DNA of 64,000 nt from the NCBI GenBank assembly GCA_002427885.1, contig DIZI01000009.1:65273-129272 (forward strand). The letters run 5' to 3'. Position 1 is the stretch's first letter. The number at the start of each line of letters is the position of its first letter. The notes under the pieces were generated by a model that searched no databases, was not told the origin of the DNA, and saw only the letters and a list, made by a program, of their open reading frames with translations. This document shows, one piece after another, positions 1 through 8,324 of this stretch. Made by a program: the position numbers and the translations under genes. This DNA comes from Paludibacter sp. UBA6032. GTDB taxonomy: Bacteria > Bacteroidota > Bacteroidia > Bacteroidales > Paludibacteraceae.

Positions 1-116
1 GAAAATTCTCAATTTGGCGATGAAGATACCGTCTTTTTCCTGATAATGTGTTACATAATTCTGAAAATAATTTACATAATTCACATATTATCTTACCGGG
101 AATATGGACCATAAAA

Positions 117-143
117 AGAGCGTTATCAGATTGATAACGCTCT
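117..143. terminator. Bidirectional hairpin terminator
   Basis: A 12-bp perfect stem (AGAGCGTTATCA / TGATAACGCTCT) with a 3-nt loop has an A-run on its left and a T-rich run on its right, so it can work in both directions. It lies just beyond the stop of the leftward DUF362 gene. A reading frame open from base 1 to about 108 on the + strand might be the tail of an upstream gene, but nothing in it is recognisable. Confidence 0.7.
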
Positions 144-220
144 ATTTTATTCTCCTTTGGAGAACCGGCTTGTTTAGGTAGAACTGAAAACCGAACGGCA
201 AAATGTAAATTATCAGTGAC

Positions 221-1366
221 TTAAAAGATCTTTCCCACCTTAATAATCATGGGATCTTTCAGGACGATGGCACTTTCGGGGCACATTTCCTGGCAACAGT
301 AACAGCGGATGCATTTTTTATAATCGTACACCGGAGCTTTGGTTTTGTCTCCATTGAGCCAGTTAATGGCTTTACCATCAACAGGACAACTGGAAACACA
401 GGTTCCGCATTGGGTGCATTTTTCTTCTATAATTACAGGCTTCGAAACCAGTTGATTATTCAAAAAGGTGTTGACCCTGTTCCTTTTCACTGTTTTTACC
501 GGGGTACGTTCCACGTTGAAATCCATGCAGATAAAGTCTTTCAAGGCATCACCAACGATTTCAATCTCATCTTCTTTGAAAGTTCCCGCACCCGTTTGAC
601 CACCTACCAGTGTAGTGGGAACATACAGCGGATTCAGGTTAATCATACGGCTGGCAGTAGCATCGAGTGCCACCGGATCGGTAGAGAAAAGCAACACGTT
701 CATTGCACGTGGAGTGCCACCGCGAGGTCCGTTGCCTTCCATGGCCATGATTCCATCCATAATATACAGGCGTGGTTTAACGAAACTATTCAGATCAACC
801 AGCATGCGGGCAAAGTCAGTGGCATCGGGCAACTTTACATGAAATTCGCCTTTACGCATTCCCACCACACAACCAAATTGGTTTTTGATAGCTCCTGTAA
901 ACCGTTCCAACGCGTGAGTTTTCATTTTTGGCAGACTGATGAGTCCATCGGCATCGAGTACTCCATTGGCAATATAGAATGATTTATTCTGGTTTCCCTG
1001 TTCGAAAAACACTTCACGTCCGTCTTTAAAATCGGCAAGTTCAAGTTTCAATTCTTCGGCTACGTCAGCAATTCCTGCCTTTTTAGCGGCAGCATGGGGT
1101 GCACCGAATCCGGGAGAATCGCCATATTGTACAATAGCCCCTTGAGCTGCAAACAACCCGGCTACTGCCCGGAATACCGTTGGATGTGTATTCACACACT
1201 TTTCGGGAACTTCACCCACCAGCAGGTTTACTTTCAACAGAATTTTTTCACCCTGCTTTACGAAGGTTTCTGCACCACCCATTAATTCCAATCCACGCGA
1301 AACCGCTTTTCTTACCTCTTCCGTGTTGTACGAACCACACCGGACTAATGCTACTTTACTTTTCAT
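221..1366 (-). CDS. DUF362 domain protein with C-terminal 2[4Fe-4S] ferredoxin
   Basis: 381 aa. The N-terminal three quarters match the DUF362 family (opening KVALVRCGSYN, then the conserved lysine-rich SLPKMKTHALERFTGAIKN-type region in the middle). The C-terminus is a bacterial ferredoxin with two cysteine sets, C317-C320-C323-C327 and C352-C355-C358-C362, each in the CxxCxxCxxxCP pattern, so it should bind two [4Fe-4S] clusters. There is no signal peptide, so it is cytoplasmic. DUF362-ferredoxin proteins are widespread in anaerobes; a role in electron transfer is likely but the substrate is not known. The gene stands alone, with its own promoter and a leader inverted repeat upstream. Confidence 0.85.
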   Translation of the reverse strand: MKSKVALVRCGSYNTEEVRKAVSRGLELMGGAETFVKQGEKILLKVNLLVGEVPEKCVNTHPTVFRAVAGLFAAQGAIVQYGDSPGFGAPHAAAKKAGIADVAEELKLELADFKDGREVFFEQGNQNKSFYIANGVLDADGLISLPKMKTHALERFTGAIKNQFGCVVGMRKGEFHVKLPDATDFARMLVDLNSFVKPRLYIMDGIMAMEGNGPRGGTPRAMNVLLFSTDPVALDATASRMINLNPLYVPTTLVGGQTGAGTFKEDEIEIVGDALKDFICMDFNVERTPVKTVKRNRVNTFLNNQLVSKPVIIEEKCTQCGTCVSSCPVDGKAINWLNGDKTKAPVYDYKKCIRCYCCQEMCPESAIVLKDPMIIKVGKIF

Positions 1367-1402
1367 GTATTGTTTCCTGACTTACAGATGCGTTATTCTT
1401 TT

Positions 1403-1428
1403 ATATACCTGTACTTTACCAGGTATAT
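1403..1428. promoter_or_regulatory. 9-bp inverted repeat in the leader of the DUF362 gene
   Basis: ATATACCTG and CAGGTATAT form a perfect 9-bp inverted repeat with an 8-nt spacer. It lies between the predicted transcription start and the start codon of the DUF362 gene. It could be an operator for a dimeric regulator or a leader hairpin; the sequence alone does not decide. Confidence 0.45.
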
Positions 1429-1449
1429 GATTCTTTACTAATTTGATTT

Positions 1450-1481
1450 CAAATGTAAACATATTTAATTAATAGTCCAAA
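1450..1481 (-). promoter_or_regulatory. Bacteroidetes-type promoter of the DUF362 gene
   Basis: Read on the minus strand: TTTG (1481-1478), 20 nt, then TACATTTG (1457-1450). This matches the Bacteroidetes sigma-ABfr consensus (-33 TTTG, -7 TAnnTTTG) with ideal spacing. Confidence 0.7.
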
Positions 1482-1561
1482 TTATTCTACAGTAATCTAT
1501 CCGATTGAAAAGCAGACGTATAGTTATGAATTTAGGTTATCGTGTTCTTTTTGACCTTTTA

Positions 1562-1569
1562 TATTTTTG
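1562..1569 (+). promoter_or_regulatory. -7 box (TATTTTTG) upstream of the GH5 gene
   Basis: TATTTTTG fits TAnnTTTG and lies 74 bp before the GH5 start codon. No clear -33 TTTG is seen at the right distance, so this is tentative. Confidence 0.35.
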
Positions 1570-1643
1570 TATATAAGGTTTTAGTGTTATTTTTACACAC
1601 TTCAATGCATTCAAATATACTTTAAATTGAAACTGAATTTAGT

Positions 1644-4319
1644 ATGAAAAAAATACCGGTTGTATTCCTGCTCTTTCTGTTTATCCATACAGGTACCTTT
1701 GCACAGGGTTATTTGCATCGTAGTGGAACCACCATTGTGGATGGTACGAACAAAGAGGTTATTCTGCACGGCATTGGCATTGGGGGATGGATGCTGCAGG
1801 AGGGTTACATGTTCGGCAATAGTGGTAATTACTATACGCAGCATGCTTTGAAAGCAAAATTAGCTGCATTAATCGGAACCGCCGAAACTGAAAAGTTTTA
1901 TACTAACTGGCGCAATAATTTCGTGCGGAAGCAGGATATAGATTCAATAGCCGCCTGGGGATTTAATTCCATACGGGTTCCGATGCATTATAACCTGTTC
2001 AGGAGATGTTTTGCTGCCGATCCGCAAAACGATGAAGGATTCCGGTTGATTGACAGCCTGATTACGTGGGCAACCTTCCGAAACGTGTATGTGATACTTG
2101 ATATGCATGCTACTCCGGGAGGTCAAGGCGATGATACCGGTATTGCGGACAGGGATGCTACAAAACCTTATTTGTGGACCAGCACAGCCAATCAGGATAC
2201 CTTGGTTCAGATCTGGAAAAACATTGCTGCCCGGTATGCCACCCAACCTTTTATTGGAGGTTATGACTTAATAAACGAAACCAATTATGCACCCATGAAG
2301 CCTACCAATCAGCTTCTGCATGATCTATTCGTACGAATCACCAATGCCATCCGGTTATCGGATACCAACCATATTATCTATATCGAGGGCAATGACTGGG
2401 CCAATAACTTTACCGGTCTGACACCTGCGTGGGACGAAAACATGGCATACAGTTTCCATAAATACTGGAATGTCAACGATCTAAATTCCATTCAGGGAAT
2501 GCTCAATTTACGTACTTCTACCAACAGACCACTTTGGCTTGGCGAAACGGGTGAGAATGGCAATGCCTGGTTTACGGCTTGTGTAAAACTGGCGGAAGCA
2601 AATAAAATAGGATATGCTAACTGGCCCTATAAGCCTTATGACCGGATTCAGAGCCCGGTAACCATAAAACCTTTTGCCAACTGGCAGAAAGTGCTTAATT
2701 ACGTCAATAATGATGCAGTGCTGTCGGCTGCCGATTGCATTCTGTATCTCAAACAAATGACCGATGGGTTGCTGCTCGAAAACTGCCGGATGAATAAAGA
2801 TGAGATTGATGCCTGGGCACGTCAGCCTTTCGACGATACTACAAAACCGTATGCCAAAAATATGGTCCCGGGAATTATCTTTGCAGCAAATTACGATCTG
2901 GGAACGCAGGGTATAGCTTATAATGATATTGTTTTTCAGACTCTGAGTCAATCGGGAGCAGCATGGAATAACGGGTATGCATACCGTAATGACGGTGTGG
3001 ATATAGAAGCGTGTAGCGATATTACACCTTATAATCTGGGTTATGATGTGGGATGGACAGACGATAATGAATGGATGCTCTATACTGTTGAAGTAGCTTC
3101 GGCAGGTATTTACGATCTGAGCTTACGTTGCGCAAACGGTACTACGGTATCGGGCTTTATACATGTAGAAATGGATGGCACGGATGTTTCGGGTACGGTT
3201 ACTATTCCCGGTACGGGTGGCTGGCAGACCTGGAAAGATTTCACAGTGAAAGGTATTACGCTTCCGGCCGGAAAACATACGATGAAGGTTGTTTTCGATA
3301 AAGCCGGTTTTAATATCAATGCCCTGAAATGGACCACATCGGTTTCACCTGTTGTTATTCGTCCCTTGTCAGCCACTGCAGTTAACGATACAACTATCCG
3401 GTTAATGTACAATAAATCCGTGGCAACGAATGTTGTACCCATTGCATCCGATTTCAATCTCAACTCAACCATCGGTCATCCGGTAAGTAAGGTGGTTTAT
3501 GACCCGGCGGATGCAAACTCGCTTTTGATTTATTCGCAGAACACCATCTTTTATAATGAATCATTGACGGTGGATTATTCAGGTTCAAACCTCCGGTCGA
3601 CTGATGCAGATGTAGTTCCGGCATTTACAACTATGTTTGTTCTCAATAAAATACCTCCCCGGTATCTGATTCCCGGAAAAATTGAATCCGAAAACTACTC
3701 TGTCATGTCTGGATTACAGACTGAAACCTGTACCGATACCGGTGGTGGTCTGGATATAGGGTATACCAATGTTGGTGATTATCTAAAATATCTTGTTTTT
3801 GTCCAGACAGCCGGGATCTATGATTTGACCTTTCGGATGGCCGGTAATGGTGGTAAAGCAAGCTTATATTATGATGATCCGACTAATACCGCCCTGATAG
3901 GCTCTGTTACTTTTACGGCAACCGGTGACTGGCAAATCTGGCGGGATTTCAAACTGTCGGCTCCATTGACAACCGGTGCGCATACATTGAAAGTAACTGT
4001 TAATGTGGAAGGATTTAATCTGAACTACCTGAATTTTGTGCTGAATCCTTCAGCCCTGCATTCACCAATTACTACTGACGGTTTCGGATTGTACCCTAAT
4101 CCTGCAAATGATGAGTTTACACTTGTTTACAACCCCGAAAGCAATTCAGTGAGGATAGATATTCTCAATATACAGGGAAAGATTGTTCTTTCCGACGTAT
4201 TTACGCATAGTGAACATATCAGCAATAAATACAATGCAACCCATCTTCAAAAAGGTATATACCTTGTGAAAATTAAGGATGGTACTAAATTAATGACCCG
4301 CAAACTGGTCATAAAATAG
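1644..4319 (+). CDS. Secreted GH5-family glycoside hydrolase with two CBM6-like modules and T9SS tail
   Basis: 891 aa. Residues 1-20 are a signal peptide ending at TFAQ. The GH5 (clan A) catalytic barrel covers about 30-380: the DLINETN segment gives the acid/base E212 and WLGETGENG gives the nucleophile E301, with the usual RVPMHYN and DMHATPGGQ strands between. A CBM6-like module follows (about 440-565; EACSD, GWTDDNEWMLYTV, WQTWKDF), then an Ig-like linker domain (about 570-670), a second CBM6-like module (about 672-800; IESENYS, NVGDYLKY, WQIWRDF) and a type A T9SS sorting domain (about 815-891; LYPNPANDEF to KLVIK). It should therefore be exported by the type IX system and attached or released at the cell surface. 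The substrate is probably a beta-glucan or beta-mannan, but subfamily cannot be settled by eye. No SusC/SusD pair lies nearby. Confidence 0.85.
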   Translation: MKKIPVVFLLFLFIHTGTFAQGYLHRSGTTIVDGTNKEVILHGIGIGGWMLQEGYMFGNSGNYYTQHALKAKLAALIGTAETEKFYTNWRNNFVRKQDIDSIAAWGFNSIRVPMHYNLFRRCFAADPQNDEGFRLIDSLITWATFRNVYVILDMHATPGGQGDDTGIADRDATKPYLWTSTANQDTLVQIWKNIAARYATQPFIGGYDLINETNYAPMKPTNQLLHDLFVRITNAIRLSDTNHIIYIEGNDWANNFTGLTPAWDENMAYSFHKYWNVNDLNSIQGMLNLRTSTNRPLWLGETGENGNAWFTACVKLAEANKIGYANWPYKPYDRIQSPVTIKPFANWQKVLNYVNNDAVLSAADCILYLKQMTDGLLLENCRMNKDEIDAWARQPFDDTTKPYAKNMVPGIIFAANYDLGTQGIAYNDIVFQTLSQSGAAWNNGYAYRNDGVDIEACSDITPYNLGYDVGWTDDNEWMLYTVEVASAGIYDLSLRCANGTTVSGFIHVEMDGTDVSGTVTIPGTGGWQTWKDFTVKGITLPAGKHTMKVVFDKAGFNINALKWTTSVSPVVIRPLSATAVNDTTIRLMYNKSVATNVVPIASDFNLNSTIGHPVSKVVYDPADANSLLIYSQNTIFYNESLTVDYSGSNLRSTDADVVPAFTTMFVLNKIPPRYLIPGKIESENYSVMSGLQTETCTDTGGGLDIGYTNVGDYLKYLVFVQTAGIYDLTFRMAGNGGKASLYYDDPTNTALIGSVTFTATGDWQIWRDFKLSAPLTTGAHTLKVTVNVEGFNLNYLNFVLNPSALHSPITTDGFGLYPNPANDEFTLVYNPESNSVRIDILNIQGKIVLSDVFTHSEHISNKYNATHLQKGIYLVKIKDGTKLMTRKLVIK

Positions 4320-4337
4320 AATACTCAGTAGGCATGA

Positions 4338-4369
4338 AAGAGACTGTCTTATAAACAAGACAGTCTCTT
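4338..4369. terminator. Hairpin between convergent genes
   Basis: A 13-bp perfect stem (AAGAGACTGTCTT / AAGACAGTCTCTT) with a 6-nt loop sits between the convergent GH5 and lipoprotein genes. The T-run is weak, but position and stem strength support termination. Confidence 0.65.
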
Positions 4370-4405
4370 CGAATATTTAGCATACAAATTGTATGCCTGA
4401 TCCTA

Positions 4406-4918
4406 TTACTTGCTAACTGCAGCGGTTATTTTTGGAATATCATCATTTTTTGGAATAAAAGCAAAGTTCGAAAAATTAACCATCCATCTGTTATCTATTT
4501 TTACAAGATGCAAGGTGTTACGTAACATGATTGGTTTACTCCAACTGGTCATAAATTGTCGAAGTGCAACAGCTGATTTTCCATTTTTATCAATTATAAT
4601 TTTCCTTTGTTCAACCTTCATATCAGCAGAAGAGCTGGTTGTATCAGAAGCCAACATTTTAGTAATAGTTTTAGTGTATTCCGCTTTATCCCATAATTCA
4701 GAAGGATCAGTGCCACAAAAAAGTCCATCTTCGGTTAAAAAAGATAAAAATGCATTAGCGTCTTTTGATTTAAATGCCGCTCCAATACTATCCAGGGTTT
4801 TGTTTACTTCGGCTTTTGTTGTTTCAGGATCATACGCAACCGTCTTTGTCTTCATTTGGCATGAAGTGACAACTATCATTGCCACCAGCATTAAATAATA
4901 ATTTTTTCTCATTTTCAA
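4406..4918 (-). CDS. SnoaL/DUF4440-like lipoprotein
   Basis: 170 aa. It begins with a lipoprotein signal (hydrophobic LMLVAMIVV, then the lipobox TSCQ with the lipidated cysteine at about residue 20). The mature part has the outline of an NTF2-like/SnoaL (DUF4440) cone: an N-terminal helix with LDSIGAAFKSKDANAFLSF, a TEDGLFCGT segment, and alternating strands ending in HLVKIDNRWMVNFSNF. Such proteins bind small ligands or act as accessory domains; the exact role is not known. It is convergent with the GH5 gene and appears monocistronic. Confidence 0.7.
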   Translation of the reverse strand: MKMRKNYYLMLVAMIVVTSCQMKTKTVAYDPETTKAEVNKTLDSIGAAFKSKDANAFLSFLTEDGLFCGTDPSELWDKAEYTKTITKMLASDTTSSSADMKVEQRKIIIDKNGKSAVALRQFMTSWSKPIMLRNTLHLVKIDNRWMVNFSNFAFIPKNDDIPKITAAVSK

Positions 4919-5427
4919 TTGTTGTTTTAATCATTAGTATTATTAAATTTAGTAGGAATAATTATCCGCAATCTGATAATTGAATTCAACAGGGAATTTT
5001 ATAATATACTCTATCCATGTAGAAACGACTACGAATAATGAATGAAAAAATCAAATTTGTTTTGATTTTCATTCTAAAACAACATGTTTTATATAATGTT
5101 CACAAACAGTTGAAAATGACAGAATAATTAGACCCACAAGTGGCAGATAGGAAGTTCCTTAATACTTGGTTCATGCTCCTAAAGTTATCAGGAAAATACT
5201 ACAGCAAACTATACAAGCCAATACGAAAGGAGGAGAATAGTACAGATTGCGTATTTGATCGAAATTGTAAATTAAAACAATACTGTTTGACAAGTTTCTT
5301 ATCTATATTTGACTGATTTGTAACGTAAATATTCCGATACAATCTTTATCTTTGCAGCAGTAATGAATAAAAAACCTGTATAGGTGCATCTGAAGCATTG
5401 ACTTTAATTGAACTATAAATCAAAAAT
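4919..5427. other. Non-coding gap between divergent genes
   Basis: About 510 bp of AT-rich sequence between the leftward lipoprotein gene and the rightward hydrolase. I see no convincing ORF or RNA gene; the only recognisable element is the -7 box at 5347-5354. Confidence 0.5.
5347..5354 (+). promoter_or_regulatory. -7 box (TATCTTTG) upstream of the ricin/LamG hydrolase
   Basis: TATCTTTG matches TAnnTTTG, 73 bp before the start codon. The nearest TTTG upstream is 26 nt away, longer than the usual 19-21. Confidence 0.45.
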
Positions 5428-8214
5428 ATGAAAATAAGTAAAATCACAGTTTTAATCCTTTTGTCAGTTGGGTTGCAAATAGCTCAAATACAAGCACAGA
5501 CTACAAGTGTAAGTAACTATCTGGTTGCCCAACCTGTTCCGGACCGGACAGTAAACTATTGTGTGTCGGACAGCGGTGTTTCCAAACCAATCACCTGGGG
5601 ATTAGATCTTGCCTGGCTCAGTAAAGAAAATATTCAGCGCGGTATTGCCTTTATGGGAGCCGATCGGGTGGATATAGTAAGAGCATCCTTTACACCAACT
5701 GCTCCTTTAGTTAATGGCGATCTGCAAGCTTCGCAACTTGCAACACTCAATCAACGATTGGCTATAATTGATTTGTTGGGAACCAATACGGTAGTAATGC
5801 TTAATGACGACAACCCCAGCGTTGATGCCTCGTTTAAAGCTAATCCAGTAAATTGGGCATTACTGATGGACGTAACTACGAGACGCGTCCAGGAACATGG
5901 TCGTAAAGTTGTTTCAATTGCGCCATTTAATGAACCTGATAATACCGGTACCGGACAAGGCACAACCACCGACTTTTACAATATTGCAGTCGAGCTGCGG
6001 AAAAATTCCCGCTTCGACAGTATCCGTATTTCAGGGGGTAACACCCTTAACACAGACGCAGCACTGACATGGTACAACCCTTTAAAGTCTAAACTAGACG
6101 AAGGAAATACCCATCAACTGGCAGGAAGTTTCGATAACTATGCAAATTTTTTTACAACGGTTAGAGCCGATGGTAAACATGCCACCAATGATGAGTTGCA
6201 CAATGTCATGGAGGCCATGGTCGGTGTTGAATACGGGTTGCAAACCGGTATTTGGTGGGGTACGGCTGAACTGGCACGTGGTGAATTTGTAAAAGCCAGT
6301 GACGGAAAACGTCTGGGCTATGCCGAACACCGTCCGAACTGGACTGCAGCATCAGTCTATCGGGGTACTGATGGTAAAGTACAAGCCTTCGGTGGCACTT
6401 CGGAAAGGCAGTCAGTTACCACCACCTATCGTTTTGTTTCAAAAGACAGGGATGTGTATTACGATGGTTATGGACCGCAGCGCGAATACACGATGGTGTT
6501 GCCGGGTGGTACCGGTTACCAGGTAGGGCAGACCAATGCCGAAAGAGTGGTGAATATCACCTGGGGTGATGATATCCAACCGGCTATTAACGGGCGCTAT
6601 GTGTTGGTGAACCGTAACAGCGGCAAAGTGATGGAAGTGGCCGGTGGTTCTTTGAATGCGGGTGCCAATGTTCAGCAGGGCACTAATACCGGCGCAACCT
6701 GGCAACAGTGGAATGTGACTCCGGTGGACTCGCGGATAGGTGGTGATTTTAGTTATTTCACGTTTACTGCAGTTAATAGCGGTAAGGCGGTGGACTTATT
6801 AAACTGGTCACTGGTTAATGGTGGTAATATTGACGCTTGGGATGATAACAAGAACTCGTTACAACAGTGGTACCTCGACTATGCTGATAACGGTTGGTTT
6901 TATATTCGAAGCCGGTTCAGTACAAAATGCCTGGAGGTAGCCAATGCCAGTACTGCAGCGGGGGCCAATATTCAACAATGGGACAAAGATGGTGGAACAA
7001 ACCAACAGTGGCGTTTTCTTCCTGTTGGTGCAACCGTGGAGTTTGTTGCGCCCGCAGCACCGGCAAATCCGGTTGCCACAGCGAATGCAGCATCTATCCG
7101 GTTGGACTGGTCCGCCAATTCAGAGAGAGATTTGGCAGGATACAGCATTTTTCGCTCGGAAACGGCAGGAGGGTCTTATAATACCATTGCCCGTAACGTG
7201 ACCTCAAACTCTTTTGTTGATAACACCGTAAGCACGGGTATACCATATTTTTATAAAATCAAAGCTGTGGATATCGCCCAAAACAGTTCCGTTTACTCAA
7301 ATGAAGTTTCGACAACTGCCACCGGCAACCACGACCTGACTACCCGCCTACGGTTTGACGGAAATACGCTGGATAGTACCCTGAATTTAAATCACAGCGC
7401 CTCATATGGTACCGTTTCATTCGTGGCCGGCAAAGTTGGCTCCAAAGCAATTGCACTGAATGGCACAGATGCCTTTTTACAACTGCCACCCAATGTGGCA
7501 AATCATCAGGAAATTACTGTTGCTGCGTGGGTTTACTGGAACGGAGGCACTACCGCAGGACAACGCATCTTCGACTTTGGCAGCAGCCAGACAGAATATA
7601 TGTATTTATCCCCAAAAGTAATTTTTGGTGGGTTGCGTTTTGCCATTATGAATGGCGGCGTTGAACAACAATTGAATGCACCCGCTCTCCCTACGGGCAA
7701 ATGGACACATGTGGCGGTGACACTGGGTGCATTGGGAGCAAGCATGTATGTCAATGGTGTACAGGTGGCTACATCCAATGCTATTACTATAAGTCCTTTG
7801 AATTTTAAACCTATGTTGAACTATATCGGACGCAGTCAATTTACTTACCCGTTCTTAAATGGTTCAGTTGACGATTTCAGAATTTACAACTATGCATTGC
7901 CCTCCAACGAAATTGCTCAGCTTTCAGGAATTCTTTCTAAAGTGGAAGATGTGAAATATAACAGCGAAAGCGACCTGACGTTATGGCCATTGCCAGCAAA
8001 TGATATGCTGAATGTGAGTTGGACCTCTGCAAACAACAGCGATATGTCAACACTTAAGATGTTTGATACCTATGGCAGGCTGGTAATGAATAAGGAGATT
8101 AAATATACTTCCGATACGAAACTTAAAGTTTCCGATTTTCCATCCGGTATCTATCTGCTTAAGTTGACCACCGGTAAAGAAACATTTATGAAAAAACTGA
8201 TCATAAATCATTAA
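5428..8214 (+). CDS. Secreted clan-A-like glycoside hydrolase with ricin, FN3, LamG and T9SS domains
   Basis: 928 aa with a signal peptide (about 1-23, ending IQAQ). The N-terminal 360 residues look like a TIM-barrel glycosidase: SIAPFNEPDN supplies a clan-A acid/base glutamate at E169, and E262 or E268 in the NVMEAMVGVEYG segment is the candidate nucleophile. Next comes a ricin-type beta-trefoil (about 385-535) with three QxW repeats (WQQW, LQQW, NQQW), a fibronectin type III domain (about 540-632), a LamG/concanavalin-like lectin domain (about 634-830; FDGNTLDS, VAAWVYW, DDFRIYN) and a type A T9SS sorting domain (about 848-928; WPLPANDML to KKLIINH). The lectin-rich tail points to an insoluble or host polysaccharide. 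The catalytic family is not certain: GH30 or GH39-like barrels are the closest idea. Confidence 0.75.
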   Translation: MKISKITVLILLSVGLQIAQIQAQTTSVSNYLVAQPVPDRTVNYCVSDSGVSKPITWGLDLAWLSKENIQRGIAFMGADRVDIVRASFTPTAPLVNGDLQASQLATLNQRLAIIDLLGTNTVVMLNDDNPSVDASFKANPVNWALLMDVTTRRVQEHGRKVVSIAPFNEPDNTGTGQGTTTDFYNIAVELRKNSRFDSIRISGGNTLNTDAALTWYNPLKSKLDEGNTHQLAGSFDNYANFFTTVRADGKHATNDELHNVMEAMVGVEYGLQTGIWWGTAELARGEFVKASDGKRLGYAEHRPNWTAASVYRGTDGKVQAFGGTSERQSVTTTYRFVSKDRDVYYDGYGPQREYTMVLPGGTGYQVGQTNAERVVNITWGDDIQPAINGRYVLVNRNSGKVMEVAGGSLNAGANVQQGTNTGATWQQWNVTPVDSRIGGDFSYFTFTAVNSGKAVDLLNWSLVNGGNIDAWDDNKNSLQQWYLDYADNGWFYIRSRFSTKCLEVANASTAAGANIQQWDKDGGTNQQWRFLPVGATVEFVAPAAPANPVATANAASIRLDWSANSERDLAGYSIFRSETAGGSYNTIARNVTSNSFVDNTVSTGIPYFYKIKAVDIAQNSSVYSNEVSTTATGNHDLTTRLRFDGNTLDSTLNLNHSASYGTVSFVAGKVGSKAIALNGTDAFLQLPPNVANHQEITVAAWVYWNGGTTAGQRIFDFGSSQTEYMYLSPKVIFGGLRFAIMNGGVEQQLNAPALPTGKWTHVAVTLGALGASMYVNGVQVATSNAITISPLNFKPMLNYIGRSQFTYPFLNGSVDDFRIYNYALPSNEIAQLSGILSKVEDVKYNSESDLTLWPLPANDMLNVSWTSANNSDMSTLKMFDTYGRLVMNKEIKYTSDTKLKVSDFPSGIYLLKLTTGKETFMKKLIINH

Positions 8215-8264
8215 TAAATCAGCAGTTTATTATAATTGTTGAATAACGGCATTTACATCAAGAA

Positions 8265-8294
8265 AATCCATCCCGAAATTGATCGGGATGGATT
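8265..8294. terminator. Strong hairpin terminator between convergent genes
   Basis: A 12-bp perfect stem (AATCCATCCCGA / TCGGGATGGATT) with a 6-nt loop is followed by a T-run on the + strand. It terminates the hydrolase gene and may also serve the convergent 469-aa gene. The TCCCGA/TCGGGA core resembles the dispersed palindrome seen elsewhere in the window. Confidence 0.8.
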
Positions 8295-8324
8295 TTTTTG
8301 ATTTGTTTTATAAAAGCAGGAGGT

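Noticed and set aside
1..108. Tail of an upstream gene on the + strand
   Set aside because: The frame is open but only 35 codons, hydrophobic and AT-rich, with no recognisable motif.
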